Assembly (NCBI GenBank): GCA_934699415.1
Contig: CAKUWO010000012.1
Span: 1 to 35,339, forward strand
DNA: 35,339 nt
Direction of reading: 5' to 3'
Origin: an uncultured Erysipelotrichaceae bacterium
GTDB lineage: Bacteria > Bacillota_I > Bacilli_A > Erysipelotrichales > Erysipelotrichaceae
The position numbers were made by a program, and so were the translations under genes. Of this stretch, positions 15,849 to 22,689 are shown piece after piece (positions within the stretch are counted from its first letter, which is position 1; every line of letters begins with the position of its first letter). The notes beneath the pieces are model-generated. The model ran no database searches. It worked only from the letters and a program-made list of their open reading frames with translations, and had not been told where the DNA came from.

Positions 15849-15877
15849 ATAATAACTTATCTATTGGTGTATTTCAA
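15849..15877 (-). promoter_or_regulatory. Main promoter of the S10-spc-alpha superoperon
   Basis: Minus-strand TTGAAA (15877-15872), a 17-nt spacer and TATTAT (15854-15849), both five-of-six or near consensus for the housekeeping sigma factor. The predicted start is near 15842. The 15893-15964 stretch upstream is AT-rich and holds nothing else recognised. Confidence 0.75.
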
Positions 15878-15964
15878 TACCTAAATTGCATTTTTTCGCT
15901 ATTTTTAGCTATATTTTTTGCTTTGTCACATCCACGCCTTTCAGTGTATCTTATATAAAGCGTA

Positions 15965-15992
15965 TAAAAGGGGTTAATATCGATTAGCCCCT
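15965..15992 (-). terminator. Terminator of folC
   Basis: Minus-strand stem AGGGGCTAAT with ATTAACCCCT (one C/A mismatch), loop CGAT, then TTTTA. It lies about 23 nt past the folC stop and separates folC from the S10 promoter on the same strand. Confidence 0.7.
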
Positions 15993-16014
15993 GCTAATTT
16001 TGTTTTTTATTGCC

Positions 16015-17223
16015 TTATTTATTACCTGAGAAATTGATTTTAGTTACTACTTCGCTTAAGAAATAAAGCGATCCACATATCACAATCACATCATATTGTT
16101 TTTTTAATTCCTCTAATCCTTCAACATAATCCTTTATATAAGGAAGATGATATTTTTCATAATCTTTCTCTTTTAAAGCTCCAGGATAAGCAAATGATGT
16201 TAGGTATAAACCATCACAATGTTTTTGAAGTTCTTTAATCATTGGATCATATTCTTTTCTTTTTAAAGCCGCAAAAAGAATCGCTTTCTTACCTTTTAAT
16301 TGGTCTAGACTTTCATTTAAAGCCTTAACCGCATGCATATTATGAGCGCCATCAATAATAACTAAAGGATTTCTTTCCTTTATTTCAAAACGTCCTTCCC
16401 ATAATGATTTAGCTAGTGCTTCTTTTTCTTTTTCATCATTTCTACCTACTAAGATATGTTTAGCTTCCAATGCTAAAGAGGCATTATGGGCTTGATACAT
16501 AGCGATTGTATTTAACTGATATGTAATACCATCATAAGTAAATAAACCTGGTTTTATGACCTTATAAGGCTTTAAAGTATAAAGCTTAGATGAAGTTATT
16601 TCACATTGTTCCTTAACAATGGCTTTTTCTTTTTCACCTAATTCACCAATTAAAGCATTGCAACCATTAATAATACCGGCTTTATTATAGGCAATTGATA
16701 AGGTTGTTGGGCCTAGGTAATCGGTATGATCTAAACCGACACTACAAATGACAGCTAAGTCTTTTTGTGGTAATAGATTAGTGCAATCATGTCTACCGCC
16801 AATACCAACTTCAAAGATTGCGTAATCAACTTTTTCATCTTTAAAGTATTCTCCGGCAATAAAGAAAGTCATTTCAAACATACCTAAGTTATATTCTTTG
16901 AAATGATCATGATATTTATTTACTAATGCTAAATATGCTTCTTCGCTAATATTATTGCCATTAATGCGTATGCGATCTCTATGAATACGATAATGTGGCG
17001 ATTGGAAGGTTCCTACTTTATAACCTTCGGCCATTAATAAATCTTTAAGGTAATTAACAAAGGACCCTTTACCATTGGTACCTGTTACATGAATCACATG
17101 ATAATTTTTATAATTATCTAAAAAAAGCTCTTTGGCCTTTGCTAATTCATCATAACTACGATTACGGTGAAAGGACATCACCCATTCTTCTGCTTCTTTT
17201 GATGTTTTAAAATAATTGAACAT
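16015..17223 (-). CDS. folC: Folylpolyglutamate/dihydrofolate synthase
   Basis: 402 residues starting MFNYFKTSKEAEEWVMSFHR. An ATP-dependent Mur-ligase-family enzyme that adds glutamate to folates, and in many bacteria also to dihydropteroate. The P-loop GTNGKGS is at 48-54, followed by FQSPHY, EVGIGGRHDCTN and the C-terminal-domain motif IIDGAHN. Length is within the family range. The frame opens 4 codons earlier at a GTG; ATG is preferred by homology. Neither start has a clear Shine-Dalgarno. It overlaps the end of the upstream kinase-like gene by 17 nt, so it is probably translated by coupling. Confidence 0.92.
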   Translation of the reverse strand: MFNYFKTSKEAEEWVMSFHRNRSYDELAKAKELFLDNYKNYHVIHVTGTNGKGSFVNYLKDLLMAEGYKVGTFQSPHYRIHRDRIRINGNNISEEAYLALVNKYHDHFKEYNLGMFEMTFFIAGEYFKDEKVDYAIFEVGIGGRHDCTNLLPQKDLAVICSVGLDHTDYLGPTTLSIAYNKAGIINGCNALIGELGEKEKAIVKEQCEITSSKLYTLKPYKVIKPGLFTYDGITYQLNTIAMYQAHNASLALEAKHILVGRNDEKEKEALAKSLWEGRFEIKERNPLVIIDGAHNMHAVKALNESLDQLKGKKAILFAALKRKEYDPMIKELQKHCDGLYLTSFAYPGALKEKDYEKYHLPYIKDYVEGLEELKKQYDVIVICGSLYFLSEVVTKINFSGNK

Positions 17224-18031
17224 TTTGCGCCACACTTAACAAAGAATCATCTTTTCCTTCAGCTATAGCTGATAAGAAAAGAGCTTCAAATTTCTTTCTT
17301 TCCTTATAGTCCATCTTCATTTCTTGATGTTTTTCGGCTGTATATAAATGTACACGGTTATCATCATATATCAATACTTTTTCAAATAAAAAGTCATGCA
17401 TCAACTTTTCACTTGTAAAGTCTGTCGATAATAAACCAGTTAAAAGATTAGCTTGTTTAACTGATAATATTAAAATATCAATAAATGGTAATAGATTGAT
17501 TAGGATATTTCGTGTTTCTTTATTAATCAATAATTCTTCTTGAAGTTTAAAAGATGTTCGGATACCTTTCTTACGAGCCCATAAAAGAATAAGTCTTAAA
17601 TAATGGCGATTATAAGACAAGATGCCATAAGAGCTTGAATGTAATAAAGAAACATTTTCTAAAGCTCGTAGTGTAATCTCATTTTCTTGAAGGTTTAAAT
17701 CTGCACCATGCGTGACATAATTCTTTTCATAAATTGAGCCATCATTATTTAAAGATATAAAAGATACAGCTGTATTGTATGTTGCATCAGTTAAAAGAGC
17801 TGATGTATCGACATCTCCTTTATCCAATGTTTCACGGATGGTTTCACCAAAGTGGTCATTACCTACTTTTGATAATAAAGCTGACGCTTTACCAATAGAT
17901 GCAAATTCTAGACATAAAGCCGCTTCGCCACCAATACGAGTATCAAAATGACTCGCATTAGAAATCTTAATACCCTTTTCTTCAGCAATATATTCAACAG
18001 ACGCTTCGCCTAGACATAAAATATGATCCAT
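17207..18031 (-). CDS. PfkB/ribokinase-fold protein, probably catalytically dead
   Basis: 274 residues. The N-terminal half fits the PfkB sugar-kinase family: IGGEAALCLEFASIGKASAL and LLSKVGNDHFGETI (about 33-65). The catalytic parts are gone. The DTxGAGD anion-hole/base motif expected near 238-248 reads KMDYKERKKFEALF, the NExE-type magnesium motif near 190-195 reads LSVKQANLLTG, and the DxNxR-like segment reads SFKLQEELL. A regulatory or binding role without phosphotransfer is the likely meaning. No Shine-Dalgarno; a TATAAT ends 7 nt before the ATG. folC overlaps its 3' end. Confidence 0.7.
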   Translation of the reverse strand: MDHILCLGEASVEYIAEEKGIKISNASHFDTRIGGEAALCLEFASIGKASALLSKVGNDHFGETIRETLDKGDVDTSALLTDATYNTAVSFISLNNDGSIYEKNYVTHGADLNLQENEITLRALENVSLLHSSSYGILSYNRHYLRLILLWARKKGIRTSFKLQEELLINKETRNILINLLPFIDILILSVKQANLLTGLLSTDFTSEKLMHDFLFEKVLIYDDNRVHLYTAEKHQEMKMDYKERKKFEALFLSAIAEGKDDSLLSVAQNVQLF

Positions 18032-18038
18032 ATGTAAA

Positions 18039-18068
18039 ATTATAAGATGTTTACAAGTTTCACTTCAA
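18039..18068 (-). promoter_or_regulatory. Promoter of the kinase-like/folC operon, predicted leaderless
   Basis: Minus-strand TTGAAG (18068-18063), 18-nt spacer, TATAAT (18044-18039), then 7 nt to the ATG at 18031. It interleaves with the divergent ung promoter. Confidence 0.6.
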
Positions 18069-18075
18069 GAAGCTT

Positions 18076-18081
18076 TATAAT
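18076..18081 (+). promoter_or_regulatory. -10 box of ung, predicted leaderless
   Basis: Consensus TATAAT, then exactly 6 nt to the ATG, so transcription would start at the A of ATG. TTTACA at 18050-18055 could be a -35 but the spacing of 20 is long. No usable Shine-Dalgarno. Confidence 0.55.
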
Positions 18082-18087
18082 AAGAGA

Positions 18088-18759
18088 ATGAAAATCATTG
18101 GTAACGATTGGGACTTTTTATTAGAAGAAGAGTTTAATAAAGACTATTATCAAAATTTAAGACTCTTTTTAGATGAAGAATATAAAAATCATCAAATTTA
18201 TCCACCAGCTAAAGATATCTTCAATGCTTTAAGATATACATCTTATGCCGATAGTAAAGTATTAATATTGGGGCAAGATCCTTATCATAAAAAAGGACAG
18301 GCAATGGGTTTATCTTTTGCAGTACCTAAAGGAGTCGATTTACCTCCTTCACTTATTAATATCTATAAAGAGATACATAATGAATATGGTTATCTTTTTC
18401 CAAAATCGGGCGATTTATCATCTTGGACAAAGCAAGGAGTATTATTGCTCAATAGTGTCTTAACTGTAAGAGAAGCAAGTGCAGGAAGTCATGCCCAAAA
18501 AGGTTGGGAAATCTTAACTGACAGGATTGTTGAATTATTAGATGAAAAGGATGAGCCTTTTGTCTTTATCTTATGGGGTAATTATGCACGCAAGAAAAAA
18601 GCATTGTTGCATAATTCTAAACATTTAATCTTAGAAAGTGCCCATCCATCACCTTTATCAGCATATCATGGTTTCTTTGGCAATAATCATTTCCTTAAAA
18701 CCAATGAATATTTAAAAGATCACAATTTAAAAGAAATAGATTGGCATATTTATGAGTAA
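18088..18759 (+). CDS. ung: Uracil-DNA glycosylase, family 1
   Basis: 223 residues, the usual length. Removes uracil from DNA to start base excision repair. The catalytic motif GQDPYH is at 62-67 with the water-activating D64, and HPSPLSA follows H186; both match the E. coli enzyme closely in position. PSLINIYKEI and the GVLLLNSVLTV stretch are also typical. It is divergent from the kinase-like gene, with 56 nt between start codons, and ends at a shared bidirectional terminator. Confidence 0.97.
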   Translation: MKIIGNDWDFLLEEEFNKDYYQNLRLFLDEEYKNHQIYPPAKDIFNALRYTSYADSKVLILGQDPYHKKGQAMGLSFAVPKGVDLPPSLINIYKEIHNEYGYLFPKSGDLSSWTKQGVLLLNSVLTVREASAGSHAQKGWEILTDRIVELLDEKDEPFVFILWGNYARKKKALLHNSKHLILESAHPSPLSAYHGFFGNNHFLKTNEYLKDHNLKEIDWHIYE

Positions 18760-18794
18760 AGAAAAGGATTGTATTTAAACAATCCTTTATTTTT
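18758..18794. terminator. Bidirectional terminator, ung / DUF898 gene
   Basis: Perfect 10-bp stem AAAGGATTGT/ACAATCCTTT (18763-18772 and 18779-18788) with a 6-nt loop. T-runs follow on both strands, serving ung (plus) and the convergent gene ending at 18793 (minus). Confidence 0.85.
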
Positions 18795-20274
18795 ATCTAA
18801 TTGGTTCTTCGTAAGAAGAGATGTGGCTTACGATAAATGCTTCTTCTTTGCATGAAGCCCAAGAATAATAGATACCACAAGTGATAATTGTTAATAATTG
18901 ATTAACAATCCAAACTCCAAAGTAGTCAGCACCTTTAGCGTCAAGTTTTAATCTTCTACCCTGAACAACAGTATTTTTGGTTTGCCATTCACTTAATTTA
19001 ACAAACATCCAAGGATATGCAATTCCACAAGTAATGCAAGTAATAAGATTAGTTAAGATAGCATAGCCTAAATATTCAAATGAATTGCCATCAAAGTAAG
19101 ATAATTCATAGATGCCATTAAATGGTGCATCACCTTCAAATGAAGTATGTTTATTCATCCATTTGAAGAAATCAACAGTTGCAAAGTATGAGTAGATACC
19201 ACAAGTAATGAGCGATAAGAACCACCATTTAATCCATAAGCCCCATAACTGAACACCTGTTCCATTGAAAGTCATACGATTACCTTCAATAACAGTATGT
19301 TCCTTGCGCCATTTGATAATTTCAACTAAATAGAATGGTGTTAATAAGCCACAGCTTACCAAACTGACAATTGTAAGAATAATTCCTTTAACAAATAATT
19401 CTCCACCAGTACCATCGAATTTAGATGCGCCTTTAGCGACATAAGGAATACGATTTTCTTCAACAAACTTCTTTCTTTCGGCTTCCGCAAGAGCTTCAAG
19501 TTCTTTTTGTTTCTTAAGTTCAGCTTTGAATTCACTTAACTTAGTCTTGTAAAGATTAAAGTCAGCAGCAAAATCTAATTTATCGATAATTGGTTGATTT
19601 AAGAGAATAGCTTTAGCAACAAAATCAAATGCTAAAACAAGACCAATAAGAGTAAATAATGAAATGGATAATGTTGAGCAACCATTTTTAATGAGTAAAG
19701 AAGCAATTAATGTTGATAAAGGTGTAATCATCTCAATGAAATTGACTTTATCTTTTTCTTCACATGCGACAATACGATATACAAGTGCGGTAATAGCATA
19801 AATAGCTACAGCCATTGTAGCAAGAGTTAAGATTGTATAGATGGTATCAGGGATTATAAAAATAAATGATGGAATAAAATAGAATCTTAAAAAGAAATCA
19901 ATAATCTTTCTAAAGATGAATAATATTAAAGGAAGTAAAGGCAAAACAGCACATGTTTTATCAATGGTATCTTTTTCAAGAAGAGTGTAGTAATCGAATT
20001 CTTTAATCTTCTTTTTGATATCTTCAAAAGAAATCTTCTCTTTTTTCTCTTTTACTTTGTCACTTACTTCTTCAACTTTGTCTTTAATTTCTTCATAAGT
20101 ATCATTAGCTTCTTTTTCTACCTTTTCAAATACTTCATCGGTAGCAGAAACTAATTTCTCATCAATTTTTTCTAAATCGCTTTTCTTTTCATTTTCTTTT
20201 TTTAAGGCATGGCCACAAGATGAACAAAATAATGCATCATCATCTACAGGCTTACCACATTTTGGACAATACAT
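18793..20274 (-). CDS. Zinc-ribbon membrane protein with DUF898-like repeats
   Basis: 493 residues. An N-terminal zinc ribbon (C3, C6, C17, C20) is followed by a highly charged helical region (about 25-90), about five hydrophobic segments (108-225), another charged coiled-coil-like helix (240-275), and then about four copies of a roughly 50-residue unit (283-331, 333-381, 391-440, 441-480). Each unit has F(D/N)G-type start, a helix with (S/T)CG(I/L), an aromatic/Trp-rich stretch, and three have an xHT/NT..(E/Q)G end. This matches the DUF898 (YjgN) pattern. Function is unknown. Third gene of a coupled operon; it overlaps the DUF2752 gene by 31 nt but has its own AAGGAG 6 nt before the ATG. Confidence 0.7.
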   Translation of the reverse strand: MYCPKCGKPVDDDALFCSSCGHALKKENEKKSDLEKIDEKLVSATDEVFEKVEKEANDTYEEIKDKVEEVSDKVKEKKEKISFEDIKKKIKEFDYYTLLEKDTIDKTCAVLPLLPLILFIFRKIIDFFLRFYFIPSFIFIIPDTIYTILTLATMAVAIYAITALVYRIVACEEKDKVNFIEMITPLSTLIASLLIKNGCSTLSISLFTLIGLVLAFDFVAKAILLNQPIIDKLDFAADFNLYKTKLSEFKAELKKQKELEALAEAERKKFVEENRIPYVAKGASKFDGTGGELFVKGIILTIVSLVSCGLLTPFYLVEIIKWRKEHTVIEGNRMTFNGTGVQLWGLWIKWWFLSLITCGIYSYFATVDFFKWMNKHTSFEGDAPFNGIYELSYFDGNSFEYLGYAILTNLITCITCGIAYPWMFVKLSEWQTKNTVVQGRRLKLDAKGADYFGVWIVNQLLTIITCGIYYSWASCKEEAFIVSHISSYEEPIR

Positions 20275-20666
20275 AATAGTCTCCTTATCATTTTAAATAT
20301 TGCAGAATTATTTAGATCGATTGTTACAACATCACAATTAGGGTCTAATAGACGATAAATATAAGTTCCAACAAAAGCAATTATTACAATAGCAGTAATT
20401 AATTTAAATAAGCTTGGATTTATATAATCTTTAAATAGATATAGCAAGGCATAAATAATAACCAGTGGGAATAAAGGGTGATAATAAAATGCTAAATATA
20501 TATCACCATTTAATAGCGAGAGAAAGGCCCTACTCATTCCACATCCGCCACACGATATACCCGTTAACCATTTGATAATACAGGTTGTATGAAGAAATGA
20601 GATGACTAGGTAGTATAATGCAAGGCCTATTAAGATATAGAATAAATTTTTAAATCTTTGAAACAT
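20244..20666 (-). CDS. DUF2752 family membrane protein
   Basis: 140 residues with three or four membrane helices. The family signature is clear: TCIIKWLTGISCGGCGMSRA then FLSLLNGDIYLAFYYHPLFP, with paired cysteines in C-GGCGM. The family often accompanies small membrane proteins of unknown role in Gram-positives. Its ATG overlaps the stop of the upstream gene by one base (TAATG), so the two are translationally coupled. The last 10 codons overlap the zinc-ribbon gene. Confidence 0.85.
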   Translation of the reverse strand: MFQRFKNLFYILIGLALYYLVISFLHTTCIIKWLTGISCGGCGMSRAFLSLLNGDIYLAFYYHPLFPLVIIYALLYLFKDYINPSLFKLITAIVIIAFVGTYIYRLLDPNCDVVTIDLNNSAIFKMIRRLLCIVQNVVSL

Positions 20667-21985
20667 TATTTAACAATATCTTCGCCTTTATTTACTTTTC
20701 CTTCGAAATCTTCTAAAAGTTCATCGGCATAATCAAAACCAATAGTTCCATCAGGCAAATTCATAACATCAGCATCGAATATTAAATGATATTCACCTTT
20801 ATCAGTTTTGATAAGATATGTTACTGTTGCTTTATCAAATCCTACAAATTCATATCCTTCAACTTTAACATTTTGGCCAATATTATCATCAGAAATAAGA
20901 TAATCGTGGATGCTGAGTGCTTTATCAACTGCAGCATCAAATGTTTCTTTGATTTGTTTATCTTTTTCTTCATCACCAGTTAATTCATATATTTGCTTAT
21001 AGTTACTAAGATCTACTTTAATCGCATAATATTCATTATCGATATAAACTAAATTATCATCAATTGCTGCATAACCACTAGATGTAAAATCTTTGATTGG
21101 TAAATTGCAATAGATATAATAATCACCATTTCTTATTGCTAAATCAAATTCAAGTTCATTGATGAAAGAATTAGAAGAATTAGATTTAATTTCAGCATCA
21201 AGATCCCCTTCAACAAGAGACCAGCTGATATCAAGATTATCGAATAATTTAATTCCTTGAATCTCTTCAAGTCCTTCTACAATAAATTTCTTTACAGTTG
21301 CCTTTGGGCGCAGACCTGCTTTATCCATTAATTTCTTATCATATTGACAGCTAACAGAAATCTCATCGCCATTTGATAAACCTGTACTGGGCTCAATTTG
21401 ACATTTTAAGCTTGTAAGAGCATATAAGATATCATTATATTGATCGGCATATCTTTTATATTCTCTATCGGTTAAAGAATTATATGCTTTCTCATCAAGT
21501 TTATCGAGCATTTCATTGATTTTATCAGTATATTGAAATTCATAATTCATGCTAGCTGTAGCTTGCCCTGAATATCCTGTGATGGAAAAACTATTTTTAT
21601 CAAGAAATTCATAACTTCTTTTAATTTTTAAATTACCTTTAAGAAAAGAAGATAATATAAGGCATAAAATGATTAATAAAATAGGAGTAGCGGCAATAAT
21701 GCCCTTCTTTTTATTATCTAATTCATACCATTTAACAAGCTTAGCAGGCTCTTTAATAGGCTCTACTTCTGAGACACTTTCTTTTGTTTCTTCTGTTTCT
21801 TCAACAGTTTCTGTAGGTTCAACTGTCTCTTCTTCTTTTTCTTCAACAGTTCCCTTTACATCAGATTCTTTTGTTTCTTCGATATTTTCATTAGATTCTT
21901 TAATTTCTTCAGTTGAAGTTTTCCCAACTTCATCTTCGTTTTCTAAAGAAATATCTTCATCATTATGATTATTCATTTCTTCCAT
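20666..21985 (-). CDS. Acidic single-pass membrane protein with external module
   Basis: 439 residues. Residues 1-80 are a very acidic, Glu/Thr/Val-rich low-complexity tail, 95-115 is one membrane helix (GIIAATPILLIILCLILSSF), and the rest (about 320 residues) should face outward. The region after the helix (GYSGQATASMNYEF ... LSNGDEISVSC ... KKFIVEGLEE) resembles a module seen outside the membrane in many Gram-positive zinc-ribbon membrane proteins; I know no firm function. AAGGAG, 7 nt before the ATG at 21985, favours this start over an upstream one at 22015. First gene of the three-gene operon. Confidence 0.6.
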   Translation of the reverse strand: MEEMNNHNDEDISLENEDEVGKTSTEEIKESNENIEETKESDVKGTVEEKEEETVEPTETVEETEETKESVSEVEPIKEPAKLVKWYELDNKKKGIIAATPILLIILCLILSSFLKGNLKIKRSYEFLDKNSFSITGYSGQATASMNYEFQYTDKINEMLDKLDEKAYNSLTDREYKRYADQYNDILYALTSLKCQIEPSTGLSNGDEISVSCQYDKKLMDKAGLRPKATVKKFIVEGLEEIQGIKLFDNLDISWSLVEGDLDAEIKSNSSNSFINELEFDLAIRNGDYYIYCNLPIKDFTSSGYAAIDDNLVYIDNEYYAIKVDLSNYKQIYELTGDEEKDKQIKETFDAAVDKALSIHDYLISDDNIGQNVKVEGYEFVGFDKATVTYLIKTDKGEYHLIFDADVMNLPDGTIGFDYADELLEDFEGKVNKGEDIVK

Positions 21986-22033
21986 AACATTTCTCCTTAA
22001 ATAATGTAAAAACAATTACTACCTATATAATAC

Positions 22034-22060
22034 TAAAAAAACCCTTAAAAGGGCTTTTTT
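22034..22060 (-). terminator. Terminator of queT
   Basis: Minus-strand CCCTT-TT-AAGGG stem (22042-22053), extended by A:T pairs from flanking A- and T-runs, followed by seven T residues. It begins at the queT stop. Confidence 0.75.
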
Positions 22061-22562
22061 AATTGAATAGTTTTGTTTTTTGAAGAGCAGGAATAAATAA
22101 ATATCCGACAATAACCGAAATCAGTTCACCAGCGGCTACACTAGTTCCCATGATAAGAATTCCCATTAAGAAGTTATCAGACATGTAAAGATATGCTAAC
22201 TCAGCTCCTACAAAGAAGAAATTTAAGATAACCGGCATTAAAATTGATAAAACCGGAATTGTTTTAACTTTTTTATCACGTAATTTATAAGTTAGATATG
22301 CTGCAATAAAAGTAGCAAGTGTTCCAATAAATGCATCTAAGATACCTGTTGGATTAAGACCAGTAAAAGCACCGATTAAGTTAGTTAAGAAGCAACCTAA
22401 AGTAACACCATAGATACTATCTTTATTTAATAGTGGAAGCATTGTTAAGGCTTCAGCGATACGAATTTGCATCTCACCATAGGTAATAGGTGCAAGAAGT
22501 AGCGATACAACAGTATATACTGCTGCAACAAGCGAAATAAATGTTAGTTTTTTAGTATTCAA
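22059..22562 (-). CDS. queT: QueT-family substrate-binding subunit of a queuosine-precursor ECF transporter
   Basis: 167 residues with five or six membrane helices. The start MNTKKLTFISLVAAVYTVVS and LLLAPITYGEMQIRIAEALTMLP followed by GVTLGCFLTNLIGA match the QueT family. QueT brings in a queuine/preQ1-type precursor with a shared ECF module (EcfA/A'/T), which is not in this window. No ATG is available; the chosen start is TTG at 22562, 9 nt after AAGGAG, rather than the TTG at 22568 that lies only 3 nt after it. The riboswitch upstream supports the substrate assignment. Confidence 0.85.
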   Translation of the reverse strand: MNTKKLTFISLVAAVYTVVSLLLAPITYGEMQIRIAEALTMLPLLNKDSIYGVTLGCFLTNLIGAFTGLNPTGILDAFIGTLATFIAAYLTYKLRDKKVKTIPVLSILMPVILNFFFVGAELAYLYMSDNFLMGILIMGTSVAAGELISVIVGYLFIPALQKTKLFN

Positions 22563-22571
22563 AATCAAAAT

Positions 22572-22610
22572 CTCCTTATTTTAATTATCGTCAGGTAGCC
22601 GCTACTGACG
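22572..22610 (-). promoter_or_regulatory. Probable preQ1-I riboswitch controlling queT
   Basis: Minus-strand hairpin with a perfect 6-bp stem CGTCAG/CTGACG (22610-22605 and 22594-22589) and a 10-nt loop TAGCGGCTAC, then an A-rich tail ATAATTAAAATAAGGAG whose end is the queT Shine-Dalgarno. Stem length, loop size, A-rich tail and overlap with the ribosome-binding site match the translational preQ1-I class, and QueT is a known target of preQ1 riboswitches. Individual loop positions were not checked against a covariance model. An alternative ACGG/CCGT hairpin just upstream competes for three stem bases. Confidence 0.58.
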
Positions 22611-22625
22611 GAAATACCGTTAAAA

Positions 22626-22654
22626 ATAATAAACTCTTTGTACTTAAATGTCTA
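22626..22654 (-). promoter_or_regulatory. Promoter of queT
   Basis: Minus-strand TAGACA (22654-22649), 17-nt spacer, TATTAT (22631-22626). The transcript would begin just upstream of the ACGG hairpin and riboswitch. Confidence 0.65.
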
Positions 22655-22674
22655 ATATTTTGTTGTTTTTTTAG

Positions 22675-22683
22675 TGCTAAAAT
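22675..22683 (+). promoter_or_regulatory. Extended -10 of the fused ABC transporter, predicted leaderless
   Basis: TGC-TAAAAT (TAAAAT at 22678-22683) followed by exactly 6 nt and the ATG. No Shine-Dalgarno is present upstream. Confidence 0.55.
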
Positions 22684-22689
22684 AATTGC

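Noticed and set aside
21669..21968. Plus-strand frame with a Ser/Val-rich repeat translation
   Set aside because: It is antisense to the Glu/Thr-rich low-complexity tail of the minus-strand membrane protein; the repeat is a mirror of that tail.
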